64,000 nucleotides of DNA from Podarcis raffonei (lineage: Eukaryota; Chordata; Lepidosauria; Squamata; Lacertidae), in NCBI RefSeq assembly GCF_027172205.1, contig NC_070611.1:41350979-41414978 (forward strand). The letters run 5' to 3'. This document shows, piece after piece, positions 51,379 through 63,943 of the stretch. Positions within the stretch are counted from its first letter, which is position 1. Each line of letters starts with the position of its first letter. The translations under genes were made by a program, and so were the position numbers. A model generated the notes under the pieces. The model ran no database searches. It saw only the letters and a list, made by a program, of their open reading frames with translations, and was not told the origin of the DNA.

Positions 51379-54300
51379 TTAATCAAATTCTTCTGAGTCG
51401 CTATGATGATGTTGGTGGCGACAGCGTGAGGCGTTTTCACTTGCTGCTAATGAAAAGGCAGTAGGGGAGATTGGCCTGGACTCAGGAAGGTGCTCCCTTC
51501 TGTATTTTTCAATGTATGGTTCAGCTACTTCCCAAACCTACAGGTAGGAAGAGAGAAAGAAAGTAGTATCAGAAGCAAAAGGCAAAGACTTAGATTTTGG
51601 ACCAAAATATTGGCAGACAACATTTCTCATAAATGATCCTAATCATATACTTAAAAACCATTGGTGCAAGTTAGCAAAAAAACTACTTTCAGTAGAAATA
51701 TACAGTGCAAACATCTGGACAAAGTAGGCCCTGTGGGCATGCCCAGATGGTGGTTTCTGAAGAGGACTGATGTGTGTCCAATGTACATTGCCTTCATACT
51801 CCATTCCATCACTCTCTACAAGGAAACACAAGACCGGCTCTATAAGGGAGGGAGGGAGGGAGGGAGGGGAAGAGGGAGCTGCATTTTATGGTGGGCCCAC
51901 TTTAGCAAACAAATGCCAAACACAGCACAGGAGGCTGCTATCATTTCCACCCACCCCCTTCTCACATGCTGGAACTAATACTTGAGAAAAAATATATCCA
52001 GAGGCTGTACTTGGCCTTAGAAGACTGTCAGGGACTCAGGTATGCTGAGGGATGGCTTTGAAAAATGTATACTAGCCAGATGGAGCATGTGCAACATGTT
52101 CTTTTTGAACAATAAAACACACTCAGAATGATCAAAAACAAGATTCTCATTTCTTTATTATGAACTTTCTGTCAGAAGCTCAAGCCTCCTGCAGACATGC
52201 ATGTTAATTCAGTTGTGGATTCCATGTGGTCTATGGCCAGACATACAGAATATGACTTGCCATTTGTAACACAACTGCGCAGGCTTCTAGTCCACTAAGA
52301 AGCACAATTTGAAGTGTTGGCTTTGACCTCTAAAGCCCTTTGTGTCTTAGGGCCCTTTGCTCCCACATGAACCTGCCCAGATGTTAAACTTCCTAAGAGG
52401 TCCTTCTTTGAGTCCCTTTGCCATCATCAGTGAGATTGGTGATGACCTTTGATTGGTCCTTTTTAATCACCTCTGCCTCCCACCCTGCCCTGTTTTTGGA
52501 AGATTCTCCCCCAATCATGTGAATTCAAGCTTTGTTATTTTTGTTGCCAGGTGAATTATTCTTCCAGGCCTTTTAGATGCTGTTTTATTCTGACCAGGCT
52601 CTGGTCTTAATATTTGGCTTTATTGTTCTTCTAATTATTTATTGTATTGTGTATTTATTGCATGCTTTCAGTTTCTTTGATTGTGAGCTGCTTTGAATAG
52701 TGGGAAATAAATAAACATGGTTCGCTTGCCTAGCTACAATCTGTCTTTCACTTTATGATAAGCATGATTTACTTCTCTAACCCCAATCACTCAAATGTTT
52801 GGTGGTAGACTTGTGGTGCTGAACAAGTGTCAAAGATATGGTTTCCTCCAACCTGTTTTCCTAGATAGCAAATTAAGTCTGCTTGGTACAAGATTGTTTT
52901 CCTTCCTCATAGAATGTCGGAATAAATCATAAGCATGAGGACACATATTATGCAGCTAGTAGCTAAACACACAGAGGAACTTTTAAAAATCATGGAGTCT
53001 CCTCATCAGACTCCATTAGCTGCCAATATCAACACTTGCCTTCTGATCCACAAGCAGTCTGTGAGCTGCCTCAATGTCTGGGGCCATGAAGCGATCTTTC
53101 ATCCAAGGCCTGAAAGGAGACAAATTGAACAACTTCTAAATCTGCTAGTAGTGGTGGTAAGTGGTTAATGTTTGGCCAATGTTCTCAGAAGTTACCGTCT
53201 CTGGGCAAGTGTTTGTTTGACATACCTGACAACAGAGCGCACAAGGTCATAGACTTTTTCCAATGGGGTCGTAGTTCTCAGGGGGCGTAGAAACTCAATG
53301 CCCTGGCATGCCGCAAGGAGTTCTACAGCCAATACTAGTAAACAAAAACAACATAAAAAACCATGGTAAATTCTGGTCATTTTTAAAACATTTGATGTAA
53401 ACAGATGAGGATGAGCTCTTAGGACTAGTGCTCACCATTAAATGGGCACATTGTTAATATGGGTTAACTGGATGTATGAAACGCAGAATCTTATATTTGA
53501 AGTGGTTCTATGAATTTAGATGCAAGTAAAAGACTAAAGAAACTTAAATCTACTTTCCTATGGAGTGTGTTAATATTGTGGCACTCTGTGAAGATATATA
53601 TGCACATGTGAATGATCACATACAACCCAAAAGCATGATATGAAAAGCATGCAAAGATTCTAGAACAGTTTTACTGAGTCAGGACTCGAAGCCTTGGAAA
53701 GAGGAATTGTGATGCCAAGGTGGAGGTGAGGTTCTGCATCAAAGGCAGAAGAATTAACTTCTCCCCTGTGGCTTGGATTTCCTAAGTTCAGAAGTCAGAT
53801 TAGTTTGCCTTACTGCCACAGGGACCTAGGACTCGTCTGTCCATTCCAACCGCAAGGGCTGGTGGACTGGCTGGCTGGGCTCCCTGGCCTGCCTGCCTGC
53901 CTGCTTACTTTGAGGCCGCCTCAGCTCCTGGCAACCTGGCCAGCCCCAGAGGCACCATCCACCTGCGGAGCTTGTAACCAGGGCTGCTGCAACAAACAGC
54001 TGGGCAGGCCTTTGGGAGGCAAAGACACAAGAGAGCATCAAAAGAAGAAGGGAAGGAAAGAGGGACAGAGGCCCGTGTTTCCCGCAGCACCCTAGGGTGC
54101 CATGACACACTGGCTGAAAATTACTAATCTATGAAATGAAGCACAATGAACCAGGATCACTTCTTACAGTGTCAGTCTAAGAAACTGTGTTGCCTGAGTT
54201 GAAGTCCAAATGCCCCAAATCCGCTAGAGCCCCACACTTAATTTAAAAATACATGTAGCAGCACTGACACCAATTTCTGCGTTCATCTATCTTTCCCTCA

Positions 54301-57300
54301 AGAAGGCAACCGAGGGAGGCTGCTCCACTCTCTTGTACTGCAGGGCCTTTCCTGATCTCTTAAATAGTTTTGGGGTCTGCATTAAGTCTCTTGCCATTCT
54401 GACCCTAAACACTTTGGAATGAAATAATGCAGGTAATTCTTAGTGTTATGTCTTGTTATTGACAATCCACAGCAGTTTCTCTGTAATATTTTCTGAAATT
54501 ATTTGTTCTTTATAATTTATATTTGTTCCTACTTATTATCATCTTCATCTCATTTCTACAGTGTTTTTTTTATAAATTGCAATATATACATATTTATGTA
54601 TAAGTGTGAAATCCAGTCAAATGTATTTTTAAAATGCAAGCAATTCCCATCGATTTCCATGAAGCTTACATCCAAGTCAGTGTGCTTAAGGTGGTATAAA
54701 ACACTGGTCACATCCACACTATGCATTTAAAACATATTTAAAGCACATGGCTTCTCCCAAACAATCCGGGGAACTGTAGTTTATCTGCCACAGCGCTACA
54801 ATTCCCAGCACCCTTAAGAAACCGCAGTTCCCAGGATTCTTTGAGGGAAGCTCTATGCTTTCTGTGTGTGACGTAGATGTGACCACTGTTAATATCCAGT
54901 TGTGCCTATGGCTTTACCTTGTTCAACGTGCTCAATGACTTTGAGTGCTTTTCTCGCAGCCCATCCTCCCATGGACACGTGGTCTTCTGTAGCGGCACTG
55001 GTCGAAAGAGTATCCACAGAAGACGGGTGGCACAAGGCTTTGTTCTCAGAAACTGCAAAAGTCCAGTTTAAATAAATGGTAGCCTCTGAGGCAAACCAAC
55101 ATGTAAACCAGAGGTTGTCAACATGGTCTCTACCACCCACTAGTGGGCGTTTCAGGATTCTAGGTGGGCGGTAGGGGGTTCTACGGCACAAGCTGAATCC
55201 TCCTTCCGTCGAGCACTGGTGGGTGGTAAACAAATTTTACCATCAAGAAAGATGCATTAGTGGGCGGTAGGTATAAAAAGGTTGACTACGCCTGATGTAA
55301 ACAATGCCCCACTTTGAGCAGCCGTCAGCAAGGGAAATGAGGATCCCAGAAACGCTTTTGTAACAGTACTCTGTGCAGATCAGCAGCGTAATACCAATAT
55401 ATAGCATCCATAAACCTTCTTTCCCCCCAATGTAGAGGACACTCCAAAAGTGCTCACACTGCCAAGGAGAAAGACAACAGGGGAGGAACACAAACACAAG
55501 CCCTGTATTTGTGCTTCCCATAAGCATCTGCCTGGATCAGATGAGCTTCTGGGTTAGACCTAACATGGTTCTTTTTACCTGTTCAAAGCTTCCTATACAT
55601 TATCTCAGCAATGTTTATCACAGTAATGCTTACAGCAGCCCTGCAAGGTATCCTTGTGCTGCCAATGGGAGAAAGGCCAAGACTGTGAATTAAGAGAATA
55701 AATGGGCAGAGAAGAGATTTAAACCAGAGATGGGCCATGTACACATTAATGTTAACTCTGGCTCCAGTGCACTCCCTCCATTAAATTTTGAATCTGCGTA
55801 CTCAGAACATTAGGGAATATCTAGAGCTATCCTGTAGTTTCTTGTAACGTACTGGTTGCATGTGATTTATTTAAATGCCTTGGCATTCTAGAAATGGCCT
55901 GGCTATTCCAGCAATTGAATTCATGCTGGATCTAGGAATTAGGAGACACACCCCAAGTGTAATGGTCATGTGTACATAGCCCAAGACTCAAATACCTGAG
56001 AGGGAAATGCAAGAAGACTGGTCAGAGCAGCAGATTAACTCTGGGATATTGAGAGGTCAGTGTATTCAATCCCTCTGGCAGCCCCTTCAGCCATTTTGTA
56101 CTCACCCAAGGATGCTGCTGTGCAGTGTGCAATCATGAATCCAGAGTTCAGACCTCCTTCTGTGACTAAAAATGGTGGCAACTCACTGAGGGATGGGTTG
56201 CAGAGCCGTTCGATCCTCCTTTCGCTAATCGCAGCAAGTTCATGGACCCCAATTGCAAGATAGTCCAGAGCCTGAAAGATATATATTGGTTTTTAGTGAT
56301 GGTTTTTAAAGCCTTAAACTGTAAAAAGTTTAAAAAGGGGGGGGGGGAGAGAATGTTGTTAACTACCTTGGCAGGGTATTCACCATGGAAATTTCCTCCA
56401 GAAATTGTCTCCTTCCTCTCAGCAAAAACCATCTTAAGGAACACATTAAGGCTTCAACAGTAGTGAGGTTGGCCATAGCAAAGCCCAAGTTATTCATTTA
56501 TTATTGAATTTGTTAGAATTATTTCTATTCTACTTTTCCATTACAAAAAAGGCACATGTTTAAACATGTTTTTAAACCAATAATGTATGATAAAGAATAT
56601 ATATATTTCCAGAGGGTCAACAAAATACTTTATTTTTCATCTGGACCACCAAATTACAAGGTGTTCATACGGGACAGTGGAAGACCAGAGAGGGAGCTGA
56701 TATAAGCCTCTTGAGGCAGGGAGTTCCAAAGGCTAGGTGTGGCCGCACAGTCTCCCACAATCCTGCCAATTGCACTCCAATACTAATAGGTTATAGAGAA
56801 GACCTCTTAGTAGATCATAATGAGCAAATAGGCTCATATGGGAAGAGATGGTCCTTAAGGTATCCTTGTCCTAAGCTACAGGAAGGTAGCCTATGTATCT
56901 GAGGAAGTGTGCATGCACACGAAAGCTCATACTAGTAACAAACTAGTACTGGAAAGAATTTTTTTTATTTTGTTTGTCCTAAGCTGTTTAGGTTAGGGCT
57001 TTAAAGATGATAGGCCTCAGGTAAGTTAAGAACAATACACTTTAAAACTTACAACCTAAATGAACAAGTATGCAGAATCACTTTTGGCTGACAGCTCCTA
57101 CAGAAACACTGAAAGCCATGGGGAACCATGCAAAACATAAACTTGACTCAGGCAGCAGAATTATACGAAAAAGATACAGGATTGTCTGTTGCGCTGTTGA
57201 GTTCTGTGGTGATTATGTCCTTGACAAATGCTATCGTGTCATTCGCAACGCCATGAACCTAAAAGAAATTTCAGATATTAGCCACATATCTTGCATCTTT

Positions 57301-60300
57301 GTAAATTACTGTTTTAAATACCTAGTTTTATTTCTGTCCTGCTCCTGGGACCTCCAAGCTTTGCCTTCCACGGTTCCAACTTTTGTTAACAAGAATAGAA
57401 TTCAGCTCACTGGTAGATTTGAACCATTTTCTTTACATGTGGAAGTGATAATTGAGTTCCTGGCTACACGTGTCAGAACCAAGTTTACTTCAGCTTTACC
57501 TGAGGGCAGCAACGCAGTGTGTATGCATCTTGTACTCTATCACAAAATCGATGGGATTCTGCAACACAGCAAAATGAAAACTTATTATTTTAAGAAGAGG
57601 AAAACATAGCAAGGTTAGTATTTTAATACTAAACCTCTCTAGCGCCAAGTCAAAATATGAGATTTGCCCTAGAGTATCACATGCTTGGATAATGTGAAAT
57701 GTTATGATCTGCTTCCACTTTTGTAGCTTATAGTGTATTCTGTTTTAAACGTTTTACAACAAGATTTAAAAAAGAAAATGAAATGAGATTTGCATATTGT
57801 CAGGCTGAAGTCTGACAGTTGGATATATTTAATGAACAATTGCACATTTTTTTAATATCTGGGACTTTTTAGTAAGAAACGGGGGAGCAAAATTCAAGGA
57901 AAGCCTTTCTGGTGACTGGACCAGTGCTGAAAACTATGTGGAAGGGGCTGAAACAATTACCCAGCTGAAGAAGAGACATTCCTTAGGATTCTTGGCCTTT
58001 AGCAAATTATACCCAGGACTTAATTATTTTTTCTTACATACTTTGAGGGCTAGATACAGCATTTTAAAAATAAACTGAGTTGAAATTATCAGATTGTTCC
58101 AGCTTCTTTTCTAAGCAAATATGCCAAGTAGGTATCACCCAAAATGGCCATTCACCTGCTATTTCCGAGGGATGGTGATCAGAATCTAAAAGTGACCTGA
58201 ATCGAAAAGCCACCTCTATCTGCCCTCGATGTGGTCGCAGTGCATGAATATCTGTTTTAAAATAAAGATAGAGAGTTACAGCATAACACTTATCCCCTCT
58301 CTTCAAATTAAGGACAGTTTTGCAAGCAACATTTGGACAGGTGTATTAAGCCTGGGACTATAGTTACGTGAAATATACAGCAAAATTTTAAATTCAAACA
58401 ATAAAACCCTAAAATTTAGCCATTTAATACATATGCAGCATTTCCCTGCTCCTTTGAAGAGATATGATCTGCAAGATATATAGTGCAAGTAGCATCTGCA
58501 ACAAATGCTACAGTGTGGAGTGATTCTGGCCAGGATTCTAGCCAGCCATGCCCTTTCCAGTATATTCCATTCTATTGCCTCTCAGCCCATATCAGCTAAC
58601 ATTCAGTGACACTGTGCATGCTCAGTCTCTCTTGCTTACATTGTTTTGGGTGGTTCTGCAAACTTTGTGGTTCTCCTAAGCCTACTGGTACCTGGCTATT
58701 ATGTGTGGATGGCACCATTTTGGCTACTTAAGAATCCACACTGGAGACTGAGGTGTTGGAGCTTAGTATATATGACTGGGCTTTAAAGCAGTATAGATCA
58801 CTTAAACCTTTTTCCATAAGGCATAGCAGACACTAAAAGCAATGACGTTGGTAGTTCCTATGGTCACAATTCTGCTGGCACCGTGAAGATCAGAATCACA
58901 TCGTCACAGAAATGTGGGAGATGTGACAAAGCAAATACCCAAAGCCCCAGATTTAAGTATGTTCTGTAAAAGTGACCTAGCAGCCTTAGAAAATGCAATA
59001 CCAACCAGTATCAAAGGCTCTTGTTGTGCCCTTCAAAACTTCTAGTGTGAGGGCAGCCACTATGTCAGCTTGTCTAGCAATTGCACTGGCCCTTTCAACT
59101 GCTTCACATCCTAGAGAAGTAATCATTTGCGTCCCGTTTATAAGAGCCAGGCCCTTCAAAGAAACAGAAAGCATTAATTTTCAGAGACTCTCTCTGTATA
59201 AAGACACGTGCATTTCCCCCCTCTCCCCTCACAGGCAACGGCTGGGGGGAAATAGGGACATTCCAGGATCAAATGAGAAGCTGGGATTGCTTTTGTAATT
59301 CTGGCACAGTCCCTGGAAAATAGGGACATTTGGAGTTTATGAACTTGACATCCGTTGCTCTGGCCCCGCCCACAATTGTGGCCACTGGAGTGAAAAAAAT
59401 TATCCCAACTTAAAGCTGCTTCACTGTAAAAGTGCCTTCTAGAGAACAGTGCAAATTAGAAATGCTTCCTTCGCCATCATGATACCTGTCAAGGCATTCC
59501 GATTTGACTGGGACATCCCAGAATTATAGAAGCCACCCCAGCTTCTGATTAGATCCCATAATGTGCCGTTTTTGGTTCTACTCTGTCTTGAGAGTCAGCT
59601 GGCTCTCATGAGAGTTTGACCCTGAAAGATTCACATCTTTCACACGAAAGGAGGCAGCTGAGCTGGAGCCCATGGGAGGGGGGGAGAGGGAGCTGCTGGT
59701 GGTGCAGGCCAGGCCACCAACACTGATGGAGGAGAAGACAAAGACAGGGATGGCAATGGGGAGGGGGAGGAGCCACTTTGGGGCTCGCTGAAGGAGATGC
59801 TGCTGGTAACGGAGACAGGGGACTGGGGTGGGGAAACCCCAGCCAACTCGCATGTGCGTTTGGCACTAAAAAAGGGGCACCCCGATTTTAATCAGCAGAA
59901 TATTGGAGGGTACGTATGACATTGTCTAGCTACATAGTACATGCTTCTGCCTACTGGACCATTGCTGAGATTCTATGCATTTTATTACCTCTTTGGGCTT
60001 CAGTGTAATTGGTTTCAGTCCATGAGCTTCTAGCACCTGTAAAACAGTATCAGTAACAAACTTATTGGGCTTATCTTTTGTTACCCCATAAATATTTTTA
60101 ACTACTCTACTGAGAAGGAAGATGCCTGAGCAGAATTGAAGAAGTGGCTTCAAGGATGTTTCGACACCCATAGTTTTAAAAAACTAATGGTTTAAATTAG
60201 TAGTAGTTTCAGTTCCATACATGGAATCCCACTTCTGCATTCTTTTAACATGCCCTTTCAGGCTCAAGCAGTTCCTCTAGTTTGCGCCGGAAACAACATA

Positions 60301-63300
60301 TTCGTTTTAGGAAGCCTCTCCCTATATCGCCTTACCAGCATAAAAATTAATTAAAAACATGACCCTGTGTTTCCTTCTGAGCTGCAATTCTGTGCATGCT
60401 CACTTGGCAGTGAGTCCCAGTTAAATCAGTGGGACATACTTATAAGGAAACATTACCACAGTTGCTGTCAGAATTCATTTATGTTCATCACTTGAAACCA
60501 TTTGAAGTTAACAGACCCTTTGCTGGCAGAACATTTTGGCTTCAGAAAAGTTCCAGAATTTGCATGCTAAGAATACACAAATCCTTTGCTTTGTCTATGG
60601 GTTATGAGACCTATATTAAAACCATGGTAGACATTGTGCAGGATCATTTGGTCGTGCTACCAGAAAATCACGAGCAGCACTCAGTCACTGTCACTGAACA
60701 ACAGAAGGGCACCTTGCCACTCCCATCGTGCTACAAAGCCAGCAATTCTGGATAGATTATTTCTACTGCTGTCTGTTCCAGTTCTTCAACTTGCAGTTCT
60801 CCATACATACTGATCAGTAACATTAGAATACTAAAAGACTGGATGCAATCCCAATCAAATTTTTGCTCTTGCACTCTTCCTTTGGGGGGAGGGGGGATTA
60901 AAAGGTACACAGGTACAGAAATACCATTGCACACGCCCAGAATGGAAGAAAGTAAGTTGAAAGTGGGGAGTAGCGGTTGAAGGGAGAGAGCAGAAAATAC
61001 AACTTAGAAACATTCCATCAAAGAAAAAGTGGACAATCTATGAAAGCTCTAAGACTTTGTGGGAGGTGGGGGTAGGGCAGCGGACAGTGTGTGGATGGTC
61101 GCGTGCCACTCAAGCACACATTAAAAATAAGTTCTGAACATTCAGTTTGTGACACAAAGCCCTCATATGTCTCCCTCTTGCACATCTGTTATAATTGGTC
61201 AATAACTCTTCCCCATTAAAAACTAGGACTGAGACCCTACATTTACTTAAAGGATTGCATTATAAGAAGCCTAAATTTATTACAAATCATTAATCCGCAA
61301 AGCATCAGAACAAAACACCCCTCTTCACCTTCCACCATTCTCACGAATGCTTCAGCAAACCAAAAGGAACCAGCAGAGCATTGCCTCTTACATATTTTGC
61401 ATCAGCCCATCCACTCTTTGGAGACCACATCTTCCCTTCTCCTATGAGTCCCAGTGCAAGATGGGAAAGAGGGGCTAAGTCTCCACTGGCTCCAACAGTC
61501 CCTTGCTCAGGAATGTAGGGCAGGCAGGATGCTATAAGAACAAGAGGGTGAGGGAGAAGCAGACCTTGGTTACAGAAATACACATACCAGAATTCACCCT
61601 GCCCCTTGAAATTTAGCAGTGAGTTTTACTCCCAGTGACCAGAAGGAGTGCCTTATGCAAACCAGTGGCGTAGCGTGGGTTGTCAGCACCCGGGGCAAGG
61701 CAAGTAATTTGCACCCCCTAACCCGTGGAGCCAGGTAGGGGCAGAGAGCTGCGAGTGCGAGCGCGCCCCCCAGATGTTGCTCCCGGTGCGGCCGGCCCCC
61801 CCTGCACCCCCCACGCTACGCCACTGATGCAAACCAAACTTGCCCATTGCCTTTCATAGCTACAACATTCTATTGACCGCCAATATCCCAAATGGTACTG
61901 CCCCTTTCAAGGAGACAATCCACAACACATTGCATAGGCCTTGCCTCTCTTGGAAAGTATAATCTGAAATCAATCTTTCTTCAGAAGCTGCAGGTGCAGG
62001 TTAAACTGCAAGGCGCAGGATGTCACCGCCTCTCTTTGCACAGTTCTAGGTACAAATGGGAAAGTTGCTGCATTTTTTTGGCACAAAGAGACAAAATTGG
62101 TTTTTGGATGGGAGCTTCATCCCCTTTCAAAATTATGCCTATTGCACTGAAAGCTGAACCCTGCAAAAATGTGGCATAGCAGAGATTACATTACCATTAA
62201 ATGCTTCAATGACTTGATGAAGAGTTTCCAGTGATATTCCACTGTATCCTTTTGCTAAGACATTGATCCTTAGAGCTAAGAGCATACGAGATCTCTCTGG
62301 AATCAAAGGCTTCCCAACACCTGCGAGGATAAACAACCACCTCAGTATAGCCTATAATAAATCGTAGGAAAGCATCTGGAAGATCTGCTCTTCCTTACCT
62401 GCAGAATGTGACCGAACCAAATTCACTTGAAGTTCCCTCAGAGAGAGAGAGAGAAAGAAAGAACACAATACAATTAGTTCCAACTGCAGGCAAAGTTTTA
62501 AATTTATTGCAGAAACTGAACAAATAAAATTTTAGACAGAACCTTTACCCAATGGAAAGTAACCTCACAAAATAAAACATGTTAGAATCTGTTTGGCTGC
62601 ATTTTCTATAGGTTTCTTTTGTAAATTTAAAGAAGAGACATACCATAACTTGCTGTTTGGAATAACAGTTCGCGCAAACTTCCCAAAACCTGTAGTAATT
62701 CCATAGACAACTGAAAGAAGAATGACAAAACAAATGCTTTACTTGCATTTTTTAAATTAAAAAATTGCAATTGAATATATGTAATCACTTTTACATATAT
62801 TGCAGTACTCCCAACTGCTCACACCCAATTTATAAAATAAAGTAATTAATGGTTACCTCTCTGTTCCTTTAGAATACTTTCAATAACATCTCTTGATTCT
62901 CTGACTTTAGTTTCAGCTTCAGGGGTTAACTAGAAATAAAATTGCCTTTATATATATATTTATTTCAAACTAAAGTGCAAATAAAGTATCTACAGGGGTT
63001 GCTGACACTGTAGGACATTTGGGCAGAGGTCTAGGGCCCCACTCAGGAAAACATGCAGAAGGGCCGCCAGATACAACAGGGCTGGCTCAAACAGGAAGTG
63101 GGTCAAAGGTCCAGGGTCTAAAATCATCTAAATTCCACCCCTGGGTATTTTAGAGTTATAACCTTTCCAGTACTCACCTTAATCTTATACAGCCCCTTTC
63201 CTAAATTGACTAAATCCTGTGTTGTCAAATGGTTCCCATCTAAATAAATATACTATATAAAAGAACAGCATTAGAATAAGAGAATACGACATGGATAAGC

Positions 63301-63943
63301 GTAAATAACCAGTTGTGCTATTCGGACACAGTATTTATGTCTCTGTACAGTCAGTGTTGCTACAATGGGAATATCACATTTTCATATAAGTGTTTAAAAG
63401 AACTATTGCAGTTAATTTTTTTCAGCACTTCAAAAATCTGTGACTATGTTGTATGTTGCATTACAGAATTGATTTTTTTTAAAGTTCTATTTTGTTACTA
63501 TTTATTGTGCAGCACAAGCCTGTTAATGTTTTCTCAGAAGCAAATCCCACCGTGTTAAATAGGAGCACAGGCACATAGCATTTAGCATAGTATATATAGC
63601 AGACTTAGTACTTAACACATAGGGAGGAGAATTAAGGACAGGGAAAGACATAATTCAAACACCAGTTCTTCATAAGTTCCTCTTGCTCCATACCTGTTCT
63701 GGTTCTCGATATTTACTATATCTGAAGCACAGCATAGGGAAATATATAATGTAATACAAGATCATTTAGATTTCAGTCCACATCTGCGGGTATAGGAGAG
63801 ACAACATGCAAAAACTAAGCGCCCTTGATTTATGAGGCCTCAGAAAAACAATAGACCACCACCACGTTTTTAATAAGGATACAAATGAACACCCTCAGGC
63901 TGTGATGGAATGAAGTCTGGGGACATTACGTCTCCTTGTATCA
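51379..63943 (-). CDS. HAL: Histidine ammonia-lyase (histidase), 5' end outside window
   Basis: Nineteen coding exons on the minus strand, 5' to 3': 63883-63943, 63694-63721, 63178-63252, 62857-62929, 62644-62710, 62399-62436, 62195-62320, 61392-61531, 59989-60036, 59006-59153, 58156-58251, 57500-57558, 57178-57258, 56367-56432, 56106-56271, 54918-55052, 53226-53334, 53040-53109, 51379-51537. They total 1745 nt: a split codon, then 580 residues and TAA. About the first 80 residues lie beyond base 64000. HAL deaminates histidine to urocanate. The MIO cofactor tripeptide Ala-Ser-Gly is at 61482-61490 in [15 protein letters not shown]. Other active-site motifs are [16 protein letters not shown] and FHGEYPAK. 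All phases join. The 53040 intron uses a GC donor. The last ~20 residues are divergent and His-rich. Confidence 0.97.
51845..51872. repeat. (GGGA)n microsatellite
   Basis: Repeated gggaggga units in the HAL last intron. Confidence 0.85.
52320..52725 (+). mobile_element. CR1/L2-clade LINE 3' part
   Basis: From ctaaagccctttgtgtcttagggcc through aagaggtccttctttgag to the tail gtgagctgctttgaatagtgggaaataaataaa. No open reading frame survives. In the HAL last (GC-AG) intron. Confidence 0.65.
54712..54890. mobile_element. Palindromic MITE
   Basis: cacatccacactatgcatttaaaacatatttaaagcacatggcttctcccaaa pairs imperfectly with aagctctatgctttctgtgtgtgacgtagatgtg around the centre ccgcagttcccagg. Ends 28 bp from HAL exon 54918-55052. 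Confidence 0.6.
55109..55294. mobile_element. hAT-like MITE beside a HAL exon
   Basis: Ends cagaggttgtcaac and gttgactacgcctg, perfect 8-bp duplication atgtaaac at 55101-55108 and 55295-55302. It starts 57 bp upstream of the splice acceptor of HAL exon 54918-55052. Confidence 0.85.
60380..60452. repeat. Short palindromic dispersed repeat, copy 9
   Basis: gagctgcaattctgtgcatgctcacttggcagtgagtcccagttaaatcagtgggacatac; in a HAL intron. Confidence 0.5.
61663..61826. mobile_element. hAT-like MITE
   Basis: Ends cagtggcgtagcgtggg and cccacgctacgccactg (17-bp perfect inverted repeat), perfect 8-bp duplication atgcaaac at 61655-61662 and 61827-61834. It lies 131 bp upstream of the MIO exon of HAL. 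The intact ends suggest a recent insertion. Confidence 0.9.
62441..62462. repeat. (GA)n run forming part of a HAL acceptor tract
   Basis: On the minus strand this is a (TC)n pyrimidine tract directly before the acceptor of the 38-nt HAL exon 62399-62436. Confidence 0.7.

Noticed and set aside
57070-57609. 179-residue plus-strand ORF, long for this window
   Set aside because: It is antisense to HAL exons 57178-57258 and 57500-57558 and their short intron; no motif, no support as a gene.
59200-59345. Repeated aaatagggacatt motif suggesting another hAT-like element
   Set aside because: The motif recurs (about 59257 and 59319), but I could not find matching terminal repeats or target duplications, so I did not list it.
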